Origin: Rugosibacter sp. | Lineage (GTDB): Bacteria > Pseudomonadota > Gammaproteobacteria > Burkholderiales > Rhodocyclaceae | Reading direction: 5' to 3' | Assembly: GCA_030652715.1 (NCBI GenBank) | Contig: JAUSQB010000178.1 | Coordinates: 1 to 5,191, forward strand | Length of the DNA: 5,191 bases | In this document: piece after piece, positions 1 through 5,191 of the stretch | How the letters are laid out: every line of letters begins with the position of its first letter | Position numbering within the stretch: position 1 is the first letter of the stretch | Translations under genes and position numbers: made by a program | The notes under the pieces: model-generated | What the model was told of the DNA's origin: nothing | The model's input: the letters and a program-made list of their open reading frames with translations, nothing else | Databases searched by the model: none

Positions 1-105
1 TGCATCGACCTGATCGGCGGTCCATACATCGAAACCAACGAGACGGTTGTCAAGGCCTTTCGGCCCAAATCAGCCATCAAGCCAAAAACGGCCTTACAGC
101 AATAA
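1..105 (+). CDS. mogA: MogA C-terminus (molybdopterin adenylyltransferase), partial
   Basis: The first reading frame is open from the window edge to a TAA at 103-105 and encodes the last 34 residues of a protein. The tail contains CIDLIGGPYIET followed by VVKAFRPKSA. This matches the end of E. coli-type MogA as I remember it, where a CIQLLEGPYVET-like stretch is followed by AAFRPKSARR. MogA adenylylates molybdopterin with ATP before molybdate insertion, in cytoplasmic molybdenum cofactor synthesis. The catalytic MoCF-binding domain lies outside the window, so only the family assignment can be judged. The gene is convergent with the esterase gene and its stop codon directly abuts the esterase stop. 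The call rests on a short but distinctive tail; the related MoaB is the alternative. Confidence 0.8.
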   Translation, partial: CIDLIGGPYIETNETVVKAFRPKSAIKPKTALQQ

Positions 106-783
106 CTAACTTAGAACACGTCCTAGCCAGGCGCCAATGTCTGCCACCTCTTGCGGGCAAACGGCATGCCCCATGGCGTAGCTAACCCATTCCACCGGGT
201 AGCCTAGCGCCATCAGCGCATCGCGTGAGCTTGTGGCCCGATCAATGCTGATGACTTCATCTTCTCTTCCATGTGCCATGAATACAGGTAAATCAGCATT
301 CATTAATTGACGTTCAGCAGCAAGTTTCTCAGCCAGTGGCAGATACGTTGACAAAGCCATCACGCCAGCGAGCCGTTCAGGAAATCGCAACGCTGTCATC
401 AGGGCAACAGCACCCCCTTGCGAAAAACCCGCCAGCACAATACGGTCCGCAGCAATGCCGCGTGCACGCTCACGGACAATCAGTGAGTCGATATGCTGCT
501 GCGTCGCGCGCAAACCCGCTTCATCCTCACGGCCGCCACCCAGCGAAAAAATGTCATACCAGGCGCGCATGGACATGCCATTGTTGATGGTCACGGGACG
601 TACCGGCGCATGCGGAAACACAAAGCGAACAGCAAGCCGAGGCGGCAAATCGAGTGCCGACACAATAGGCTCAAAATCATGTCCGTCTGCGCCCAGCCCG
701 TGCATCCAGATAACAGTCGCATCAGGCGATATGCCACTCGATGTGCCGACTTCAACTTCAACCGTTTGCGAAAATTCAGTCAT
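106..783 (-). CDS. Alpha/beta-hydrolase carboxylesterase (EstB/YpfH-like phospholipase/carboxylesterase family)
   Basis: This 225-residue protein is close to the usual length of about 215-225 for small cytoplasmic carboxylesterases such as Pseudomonas EstB. It hydrolyses short-chain carboxylic or thioester bonds; the physiological substrate is unknown. Visible motifs are the oxyanion-hole region WMHGLGADG (about residues 26-34), the nucleophile elbow GFSQGG with Ser121, the acid in HGREDEV (Asp175) and the catalytic His206 in MGHAV. The triad is therefore complete. No signal peptide or membrane segment is seen. I chose the ATG at 783, which gives MTEFSQ at the N-terminus. An in-frame TTG at 825 would add 14 residues that lie across a repeat-rich, promoter-like stretch. 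No good Shine-Dalgarno precedes either start. The gene follows the GGDEF gene on the same strand after 95 bp. The family call is secure; the start is less so. Confidence 0.9.
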   Translation of the reverse strand: MTEFSQTVEVEVGTSSGISPDATVIWMHGLGADGHDFEPIVSALDLPPRLAVRFVFPHAPVRPVTINNGMSMRAWYDIFSLGGGREDEAGLRATQQHIDSLIVRERARGIAADRIVLAGFSQGGAVALMTALRFPERLAGVMALSTYLPLAEKLAAERQLMNADLPVFMAHGREDEVISIDRATSSRDALMALGYPVEWVSYAMGHAVCPQEVADIGAWLGRVLS

Positions 784-797
784 GGATAGTGTGCAGT

Positions 798-825
798 TGC
801 ATATTTCGATATCTCGATATTTCAA
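798..825 (-). promoter_or_regulatory. Possible esterase promoter with internal direct repeats
   Basis: On the minus strand TTGAAA (plus 820-825) lies 16 bp from TATGCA (plus 798-803), a plausible sigma-70 pair in front of the esterase ATG at 783. The spacer is filled by a direct repeat, TCGATAT at 806-812 and 814-820. ATATTTC also recurs at 801-807 and 817-823. If real, the transcript would begin only a few bases before the ATG, giving an almost leaderless message, which would fit the missing Shine-Dalgarno. This is pattern matching only. Confidence 0.25.
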
Positions 826-878
826 TTCACTGTTACGTTCACTTAAAAGTTATACGGCACGCACATGGGTTTCTTTCA

Positions 879-1712
879 TCACCATCCCATACTCAACTGA
901 ATGCGTGCTTCTTTTTTCATTGAATACATTTTTCCGTCGGCAACCCGCAATAACTCTTCAATACTCCTGTTCAAACCCGCCCCCGTGACCCAGCCGACTG
1001 ACAAGGCGATCGGCCAGCTCTTGCTTATAAACTCGCTCTTTGCTGCCTCAAGAATTCGGTTGGCCAGCATTTCACAGGAATGATCATCTGTTTCAGGGCA
1101 CAATAAAGCAAACTCATCCCCGCCAAAGCGGGCAGCCACATCACCTTTTCTGGAGTTTTTTATGAGAATCGCCGACAAAGCCTTGAGCGCGTCATCCCCC
1201 ACATGATGCCCTTGCTCATCATTCAGTAATTTGAATTGATCAATATCCATGAATAGTACTGAATAAGGCTTGCCGGAGCGTTCGCTGCGCGACTGCTCAA
1301 TAGCGAATCGGTCAGTGAATTCGAGGCGGTTAGCCAGTTCCGTTAGTGCATCCTTGCGAGAAAACTCTCTTTCTCGCCATACTTTGGCCATCACTCGTCC
1401 GATAACAGTAAAAGTGACACTGCGCGCGAATGAGTTCAGTATCAATGCACTCCATGGGTAATCCGGATAAGCCGCCATAAATTCGCCTGCAGTCCAGATA
1501 GTGCCGACGAAAATGCCGATGATAGTCGGTACCTGCGTATCCGAGCGACGCAGTGCTCGAATCGAACTCAAACGTGCCGCGTGAAGAATAGGCACGCAAT
1601 AGAACACATCAATCGAGTAATAGGTAGCTGATAGATGATACGCAACGAAAGCAACCAGCAATACTTCAGCAACAATGAAAATAAAATTCCAGAAATTATT
1701 GACTATTCTCAT
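879..1712 (-). CDS. Membrane-anchored diguanylate cyclase (GGDEF domain)
   Basis: This 277-residue protein makes c-di-GMP from two GTP at the inner membrane. The N-terminal part has hydrophobic stretches at about residues 8-27, 62-81 and 88-110, consistent with three transmembrane helices. I do not recognise a named sensor domain there. The GGDEF domain starts at DALTELANRLEF (about 121-132). It continues with MDIDQFKLLNDEQGHHVGD (metal ligand Asp156, guanine-contacting Asn164) and an intact GGDEF at 197-201. RKGD at 188-191, five residues before GGDEF, is a complete RxxD inhibitory site, so product feedback is expected. There is no EAL domain. The start chosen is the first ATG at 1712, preceded by a weak GGGG seven bases upstream; a GTG at 1757 would add 15 residues. 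It lies between the aminopeptidase and esterase genes on the same strand. Its input signal cannot be read from the sequence. Confidence 0.93.
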   Translation of the reverse strand: MRIVNNFWNFIFIVAEVLLVAFVAYHLSATYYSIDVFYCVPILHAARLSSIRALRRSDTQVPTIIGIFVGTIWTAGEFMAAYPDYPWSALILNSFARSVTFTVIGRVMAKVWREREFSRKDALTELANRLEFTDRFAIEQSRSERSGKPYSVLFMDIDQFKLLNDEQGHHVGDDALKALSAILIKNSRKGDVAARFGGDEFALLCPETDDHSCEMLANRILEAAKSEFISKSWPIALSVGWVTGAGLNRSIEELLRVADGKMYSMKKEARIQLSMGW

Positions 1713-1832
1713 CTGGCTGCCCCGTGATGAAGTTACCGACCAATGAATGCAATGCACTCAATATGCTGATCTAAAAAGCATTTAAATGAAGAGTGTAGCA
1801 TTGTTCCCCCCAACCCTCGACTTCGCCCTAAA
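1713..1832 (-). other. Aminopeptidase-to-GGDEF intergenic spacer with AT-rich palindrome
   Basis: This 120-bp spacer follows the aminopeptidase stop. It contains the perfect 10-bp palindrome CATTTAAATG (1779-1788), which on the minus strand is followed by CTTTTT. It could act as a weak terminator, but the stem is AT-rich. Alternatively it is part of a promoter: TTTAAA and TATTGA stand 17 bp apart on the minus strand. Neither reading is convincing, so it remains open whether the GGDEF gene is cotranscribed with the aminopeptidase. Confidence 0.3.
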
Positions 1833-3299
1833 TCAGCGCCGGGCAAGCCACTGGGCAAGAAAGCTAGCACCCCAAGCCACCCCGAAGCCCGTAAGGTCAC
1901 TTGCCACAGCACCCAGGCCACCCGTGCAACTGGCAGCCGAGAGATCAACATGCAGCCAGGGGCGCTTGCCGGTAAAGCGCTGCAAAAACAATGCCGCCAA
2001 AATATGATCCGCTTCGCCATCCAGCGTGCATTGCTTGACATCAGCCACTTTGGATTCAAGCGCCTTGGCATAGTCTTCCGCCAGCGGAAATGCGCAGACA
2101 CGTTCGCCACTGGCCATGCCTGCTGTTACAGCCAAATGAGCCAATTCATCTGTACTCGCAAAAATGCCGGAATACCTCGTCCCCACAGCAACATGCATCG
2201 ATCCGGTGAGTGTCGCAAAATCAATCACCAAGTCAGGTTTGCTGCGCGTCGCCAGCGTCAGCGTATCTGCCAACACCATGCGGCCCTCGGCATCGGTATG
2301 CACGATCTCAATTGTGGTGCCATCCAGCGCAGTGATGATGTCATTTTGTTTATATGCCGTAGCCGAAATATGGTTATGAGCAATTGCCAGCCAGCAGTCA
2401 ATAGTCACCGGCAACTGCATTTCAGCAGCCGCCAAGGTCAGCGCCAGGGCAACGGCTGAGCCATTCATGTCTTCATGCATACCCGCCATATACCGCGCAG
2501 GTTTGAGATTATGGCCCCCTGTATCAAAGCAAATACCCTTACCCACGAGTGCCACATTGTTTAATTTCTTGCGAGTTTTATTCGTGGGAACCGATGGCCG
2601 ATAACTCAGATGCACAATCGCCGCATCATCCTCATGCGAGCCTTGGGCTACGGCACAAAAAGCACCTGCACCCATTTTTTTCAATTGCTTTAAGCCATAT
2701 TCTTCAATGCTCAGACCATACGCTTTCGCCAAATGTCGAATACGTTGGCGATAGGTTGCAGGCGTCAGTTCATTTGGCGCTAAGGCCGTCAATTCACGGG
2801 CGAGATTATTGGCCTTGGCCAAAGCAATGACCGGATTAAGATCAGCTGTTTTAAGCGGGCTGAATAAATCGATCTTTGCCAGCCCTACCGCAGGTTTTTT
2901 CTTGCGGACAGGCAGCGTGAAGCTATTCACCAATGCCGTAAACAAAAGATCCCGCGAAACATCCGCATCTGTTGCCCACAAAGCCAGCGCTTTAGGTGAT
3001 TCTTCCAGCAACAGCATCATCGCTTGTCGCAATCGGGTGAGCTGCTCAAAGCGGGAGAGTGTTGCGTCGCTCATGAGCAGCGCCAAACGCTGGCCATCAG
3101 GCAAATCAATGGCCAAAGGCGTCTTGGCGAGTTCCGCTGGCTTCATGTCCTTGCGTTTCAACACCGCCAGCCATTGCGCACGTGTCGGCAGCCCGATCGG
3201 CAATTCGACATTTTCGGGAATGACGATGAGGGCATGACCAGCAGCGTCGAAGGCAGAAAAATGACGTACAGGATGTACGTCGATACGGGGGAATGTCAT
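1833..3299 (-). CDS. M17 family leucyl aminopeptidase
   Basis: This 488-residue cytosolic metallo-aminopeptidase removes N-terminal residues from peptides and is near the usual 480-505 residues of the M17 family (PepA, PepB). The catalytic domain begins around residue 165. By alignment to E. coli PepA the two-metal site is complete: Lys254 in VGKG, Asp259 in FDTGG, Asp277 in HEDMNG, and Asp336 and Glu338 in HTDAEGR. Lys266 in HNLKP and Arg340 supply the remaining catalytic positions. FDTGGHNLKP instead of the PepA-like FDSGGISIKP places it in a divergent branch, so I give no pepA symbol. The variable N-terminal domain (about 1-160) is present. The ATG at 3299 is the only possible start, because an in-frame TAG lies at 3336-3338 with no other start codon between. 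It is transcribed divergently from the AmmeMemoRadiSam operon. Confidence 0.95.
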   Translation of the reverse strand: MTFPRIDVHPVRHFSAFDAAGHALIVIPENVELPIGLPTRAQWLAVLKRKDMKPAELAKTPLAIDLPDGQRLALLMSDATLSRFEQLTRLRQAMMLLLEESPKALALWATDADVSRDLLFTALVNSFTLPVRKKKPAVGLAKIDLFSPLKTADLNPVIALAKANNLARELTALAPNELTPATYRQRIRHLAKAYGLSIEEYGLKQLKKMGAGAFCAVAQGSHEDDAAIVHLSYRPSVPTNKTRKKLNNVALVGKGICFDTGGHNLKPARYMAGMHEDMNGSAVALALTLAAAEMQLPVTIDCWLAIAHNHISATAYKQNDIITALDGTTIEIVHTDAEGRMVLADTLTLATRSKPDLVIDFATLTGSMHVAVGTRYSGIFASTDELAHLAVTAGMASGERVCAFPLAEDYAKALESKVADVKQCTLDGEADHILAALFLQRFTGKRPWLHVDLSAASCTGGLGAVASDLTGFGVAWGASFLAQWLARR

Positions 3300-3308
3300 G
3301 TCTTTAAT

Positions 3309-3324
3309 CCATCTCCGGAGATGG
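3309..3324. promoter_or_regulatory. Perfect 16-bp palindrome in the aminopeptidase leader
   Basis: CCATCTCCGGAGATGG reads identically on both strands and lies 9 bp before the aminopeptidase ATG. It could be a dimeric repressor operator, or in RNA a 6-bp stem with a CCGG loop. Its right arm supplies the GGAG/GATGG that is the only visible Shine-Dalgarno for the gene, so pairing would mask ribosome access. The palindrome is seen directly; its function is inferred. Confidence 0.5.
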
Positions 3325-3348
3325 TTACGCTTAAGCTATTGATCATGA

Positions 3349-3380
3349 ATTATATGTTCCTGTCCCCCATCAGGCGACAA
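3349..3380 (-). promoter_or_regulatory. Probable aminopeptidase promoter
   Basis: On the minus strand a perfect TATAAT (plus 3349-3354) stands about 50 bp before the aminopeptidase start codon. The -35 is poor: TCGCCT at 17-bp spacing (plus 3372-3377), or TTGTCG at a long 20-bp spacing (plus 3375-3380). The predicted transcript would begin near 3342. Its leader of about 43 nt would contain the palindromes GCTTAAGC (3329-3336) and CCATCTCCGGAGATGG. Confidence 0.45.
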
Positions 3381-3574
3381 ATACAATAACCCTTCGGCGG
3401 ACAAACCATGCACCATTCGCCTCCGTTCCATAGCTTACATGGCTGCTCGTGTTTTTTGGGAACGGGGCACGTCGAAGCAACGATTACTTTTATAAATATC
3501 GCTGACCTTCAGCGTTGAACAACCATATCCGCGCATCAGGAATCGGAACAAAATCGCGCCAGTTCGTGCATAAA

Positions 3575-3608
3575 CCTATTGAGTTCATGGCTATTGTCGC
3601 CATATAGG
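3575..3608 (+). promoter_or_regulatory. Possible AmmeMemoRadiSam operon promoter overlapping an inverted repeat
   Basis: TTGAGT (3579-3584) stands 16 bp from CATATA (3601-3606), or 18 bp from TATAGG (3603-3608). This would start transcription near 3613, about 23 nt before the Memo-like ATG. The same segment carries an inverted repeat: GCCATATAGG (3599-3608) is complementary to CCTAT plus ATGGC (3575-3579 and 3587-3591), with 7 bases inserted between the two halves. A regulator bound here could block the promoter. The boxes are imperfect, so confidence is low. Confidence 0.3.
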
Positions 3609-3624
3609 AACTCTAAAGTTGATT

Positions 3625-3630
3625 GAGAGG
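3625..3630 (+). promoter_or_regulatory. Ribosome binding site of the Memo-like gene
   Basis: GAGAGG lies five bases before the ATG at 3636. An in-frame TGA at 3624-3626 rules out any earlier start, so this site and the ATG define the N-terminus. Confidence 0.7.
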
Positions 3631-3635
3631 CTCCC

Positions 3636-4448
3636 ATGTCCCTAAGCATTCGTCCAGCCGCCGTTGCCGGCCTGTTTTACCCGGCGCAAGCCAGCCCCCT
3701 GCTCGACCAGGTGCAGCACTTTATTGAGCGAGCCCAACCCCACGGGCAAACGCGCCCGCCCAAGGCCATCATTGTGCCGCATGCCGGCTACATCTACTCT
3801 GGTGCCATTGCAGCCAGCGCCTATGCGTTGTTGCGTCCGCTACGCGACAAGATACGCCGCGTGGTTCTGCTCGGACCGGTTCATCATGTGCCGGTACGTG
3901 GCCTGGCTGCCCCCAGCGTGGCGGCCTTTGCCAGTCCGCTCGGGGAAGTGCAGTTGGATCGAGCGGCGCTGGCCAGCCTGGCTGACCTGCCGCAAGTGGT
4001 GGTGGATGACCGTTGCCATGCACAAGAACATTCCCTGGAAGTTCATCTGCCGTTCTTGCAAAGCGTGCTGGCGGATTTCAAACTGGTGCCGCTGGCGGTG
4101 GGCGACGCCAGCGCTATTGAGGTGGCCGAAGCGCTGGAGCGGCTATGGGGTGGCGAGGAAACGCTGATTGTGGTGAGCTCCGACTTATCGCACTACCTGA
4201 CCTACCCTGCAACCCAACAGATGGACGCGATGACCGCGCAGGCCGTGCTTGATTTGCGCACCGACCTTTCTCACCAACAAGCCTGCGGTGCTACGCCAAT
4301 GAACGGCCTGTTATTAGCCGCCCGGAACCATGGCCTAAAGCCAGCGCTGCTTGATCTGCGTAATTCCGGCGATACGGCTGGCGACAAAAGTCGTGTCGTA
4401 GGTTACGCCGCATTTGCCTTGTATGAGGATGACATCCATGCACACTAA
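3636..4448 (+). CDS. amrB: AmmeMemoRadiSam system protein B (Memo-like)
   Basis: This 270-residue soluble protein belongs to the Memo family, which is structurally related to extradiol-type dioxygenases and LigB. Human MEMO1 binds metal through conserved His/Asp/Cys residues. The matching positions are all present here: His49 in VPHAGY, His83/His84 in GPVHH, Asp183 and His186 in SSDLSHY, and Cys217 in QQACGATP. The family block CHAQEHSLEVHLPF (about 127-140) and the N-terminal RPAAVAGLFYP are also clear. Length is typical for bacterial members. The gene opens the operon, and its last 11 bases overlap the start of the AMMECR1-like gene. In bacteria the family is named for its co-occurrence with AMMECR1 and a radical SAM protein. 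Its reaction is, as far as I know, not firmly established. Family assignment is secure; function is not. Confidence 0.95.
   Translation: MSLSIRPAAVAGLFYPAQASPLLDQVQHFIERAQPHGQTRPPKAIIVPHAGYIYSGAIAASAYALLRPLRDKIRRVVLLGPVHHVPVRGLAAPSVAAFASPLGEVQLDRAALASLADLPQVVVDDRCHAQEHSLEVHLPFLQSVLADFKLVPLAVGDASAIEVAEALERLWGGEETLIVVSSDLSHYLTYPATQQMDAMTAQAVLDLRTDLSHQQACGATPMNGLLLAARNHGLKPALLDLRNSGDTAGDKSRVVGYAAFALYEDDIHAH
4425..4429 (+). promoter_or_regulatory. Ribosome binding site deciding the AMMECR1-like start
   Basis: GAGGA lies eight bases before the ATG at 4438, inside the end of the Memo-like gene. It favours 4438 over the in-frame TTG at 4414 and the ATGs at 4423 and 4429, the first of which would overlap the site itself. 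Confidence 0.6.
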
Positions 4449-5109
4449 TATCGCAGAAAAAACCGATGCACGCAAAACCAGGCTGGACAGCGGAGCCGCG
4501 ACCGCCGCCGAGAAACTCGGCGGCCTGCTCTTGCCGATTGCGCGTGCCGCCATCGCCAGCGCACTCGGGCAGCCAGGTGTAGCGGACGAATCCTTGTCCA
4601 GAGACGTATTCCCGGAAACGGGTTCAAACAACAATCCCCTTGCGGACGCCCCGCGCCTGCATCAGCCGGGGGCAAGTTTTGTTACCCTGACCCAAAATGG
4701 CGCGCTGCGCGGCTGCATTGGCACGCTGGAAGCACATCGCACCCTGCTGGCTGACATCAAGGCCAACGCTATGGCTGCAGCTTTCCGCGATCCGCGCTTC
4801 GCCCCTTTGCAGGCAGCAGAACTGGATATCACAGAGATCGAGGTTTCCTTACTTTCGGCCATCCAGCCTATTGAATTCAATAGCGAGCGTGAAGCGCTGG
4901 AAGCTTTACGCCCCGGCATGGATGGCGTGGTGCTGGAATACCGCCATTACCGCAGCACCTTCTTGCCCCAGGTGTGGGAACAATTACCAACGCCCGAGTT
5001 ATTTCTGGCACATTTGAAAAACAAAGCCGGTCTGCCGACTGATTTTTGGGCCGGGGAGGTTCGCCTGTCCATTTATGGCGTGAGCAAATGGAAGGAGCCG
5101 TCGCGATGA
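4438..5109 (+). CDS. amrA: AmmeMemoRadiSam system protein A (AMMECR1 domain)
   Basis: This 223-residue soluble protein has one AMMECR1 domain covering about residues 25-218. The family signature LRGCIGT is intact at 90-96 with Cys93. The conserved AAAFRDPRFAPL (about 113-124), the STFLPQVWEQLP block (about 173-184) and the FWAGEVRLSIYGV end (about 203-215) follow in order. The strict conservation of LRGCIG in bacteria, archaea and human AMMECR1 suggests a catalytic or ligand-binding role, but no reaction is settled to my knowledge. The start at 4438 was chosen for its Shine-Dalgarno. The gene overlaps the Memo-like gene by 11 bp and the radical SAM gene by 4 bp (ATGA), indicating translational coupling. 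The N-terminal 20 residues are polar and probably flexible. Confidence 0.94.
   Translation: MHTNIAEKTDARKTRLDSGAATAAEKLGGLLLPIARAAIASALGQPGVADESLSRDVFPETGSNNNPLADAPRLHQPGASFVTLTQNGALRGCIGTLEAHRTLLADIKANAMAAAFRDPRFAPLQAAELDITEIEVSLLSAIQPIEFNSEREALEALRPGMDGVVLEYRHYRSTFLPQVWEQLPTPELFLAHLKNKAGLPTDFWAGEVRLSIYGVSKWKEPSR
5092..5097 (+). promoter_or_regulatory. Ribosome binding site of the radical SAM gene
   Basis: AAGGAG, a near-perfect Shine-Dalgarno, lies eight bases before the ATG at 5106 within the last codons of the AMMECR1-like gene. It is the strongest such site in the window. Confidence 0.75.
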
Positions 5110-5191
5110 AACCTGAAGAAATGACAACCTCGTCGGACTACCCGGCGCGTTACTGGCATGCCATTGCGGATGGCCGCATCCAGTGCGACCT
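5106..5191 (+). CDS. amrS: AmmeMemoRadiSam system radical SAM enzyme, N-terminal fragment
   Basis: Only the first 28 codons are present before the window ends. After about 14 variable residues comes ARYWHAIADGRIQCD, which matches the start of AmmeMemoRadiSam radical SAM enzymes, where a YWH...DGRIQCDLCPR-like segment precedes the CxxxCxxC iron-sulfur motif. That motif lies beyond the window, so catalytic competence cannot be checked. The ATG overlaps the preceding TGA as ATGA and has a strong AAGGAG site. The position directly after the B and A components makes the assignment firm despite the short fragment. Family members are related to pyruvate formate-lyase activating enzymes, but the target of this one is unknown. 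Confidence 0.88.
   Translation, partial: MKPEEMTTSSDYPARYWHAIADGRIQCD

Larger units (their letters stand above)
3300..3635. other. Divergent intergenic control region
   Basis: These 336 bp separate the aminopeptidase from the AmmeMemoRadiSam operon. I find no convincing gene, tRNA or known riboswitch. Besides the elements listed separately, there are two inverted repeats. CGCTGA/TCAGCG form a 6-bp stem with a 3-nt loop at 3500-3514. CCGTTCC at 3423-3429 pairs with GGAACGG at 3459-3465, extendable to 9 bp with one G-U pair, across a 29-nt loop. The middle also holds an AT-rich TATAAATAT stretch near 3491 without a matching -35. Confidence 0.5.

Noticed and set aside
1..105. Reading the left-edge tail as an unknown hypothetical protein
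   Set aside because: The GGPYIET segment followed by AFRPKSA matches the end of MogA-type proteins closely enough to name it.
455..988. Plus-strand 177-codon open frame opposite the esterase and the end of the GGDEF gene
   Set aside because: It runs antisense through a gene with a complete catalytic triad, its product shows no recognisable domain, and it crosses a gene boundary.
1733..2110. Minus-strand 125-codon frame overlapping the aminopeptidase 3' end and the spacer
   Set aside because: The M17 frame continues intact through this region to its own stop, so this is an out-of-frame shadow and not a frameshifted part.
1950..2459. Plus-strand 169-codon open frame opposite the aminopeptidase
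   Set aside because: It lies entirely antisense to the metal-binding region of the M17 gene and has a Cys/Arg/His-rich composition typical of a shadow frame.
3423..3465. CCGTTCC/GGAACGG repeat as a rho-independent terminator
   Set aside because: The loop is 29 nt, no T-run follows the right arm on the plus strand, and no A-run precedes the left arm for the minus strand.
3491..3499. TATAAATAT as a -10 box for the Memo-like gene
   Set aside because: No acceptable -35 lies 16-18 bp upstream, and it would give a leader of about 135 nt; a nearer candidate pair exists.
3664..4167. Plus-strand 167-codon frame within the Memo-like gene
   Set aside because: It is the +1 frame of a gene whose conserved residues all fall in the other frame, and its Trp/Cys/Arg-rich product resembles nothing.

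Overview
The window reads as ordinary chromosome of a proteobacterium, most likely a betaproteobacterium (Nitrosomonadales/Gallionellales-like is my best guess). This rests on the style of the MogA tail, the EstB-type esterase, the short membrane GGDEF protein, the M17 aminopeptidase and the AmmeMemoRadiSam genes. No single marker in the window settles the taxonomy. There are no tRNA or rRNA genes, transposons, CRISPR repeats or phage genes, and every complete gene looks intact.

Layout. Bases 1-105 are the last 34 codons of mogA (molybdopterin adenylyltransferase) on the plus strand. It runs convergently, stop codon against stop codon, into a minus-strand block of three genes. In transcription order these are an M17 leucyl aminopeptidase (3299 to 1833), a membrane-anchored diguanylate cyclase (1712 to 879) and an EstB-like carboxylesterase (783 to 106). 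They share a strand, but the gaps of about 120 and 95 bp allow separate promoters. A 336-bp divergent intergenic region (3300-3635) holds a perfect TATAAT box and a perfect 16-bp palindrome on the aminopeptidase side, and weaker hairpins and promoter-like boxes on the other. From 3636 to the right edge a tightly coupled plus-strand operon encodes the AmmeMemoRadiSam system: the Memo-like protein (B), the AMMECR1-like protein (A) and the first 28 codons of the radical SAM enzyme.

How the genes work together. The three AmmeMemoRadiSam genes overlap by 11 and 4 bp and each has its own Shine-Dalgarno site, so they are probably translated as a unit. The Memo-like protein keeps the conserved His/Asp/His/Cys positions of its family, and the AMMECR1-like protein keeps LRGCIG. 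To my knowledge the reaction carried out by this conserved triad in bacteria is not firmly established, so it is the main candidate here for a poorly understood system. The minus-strand genes are housekeeping or signalling functions (peptide turnover, c-di-GMP synthesis, ester hydrolysis) with no evident link to the operon beyond sharing the divergent control region.
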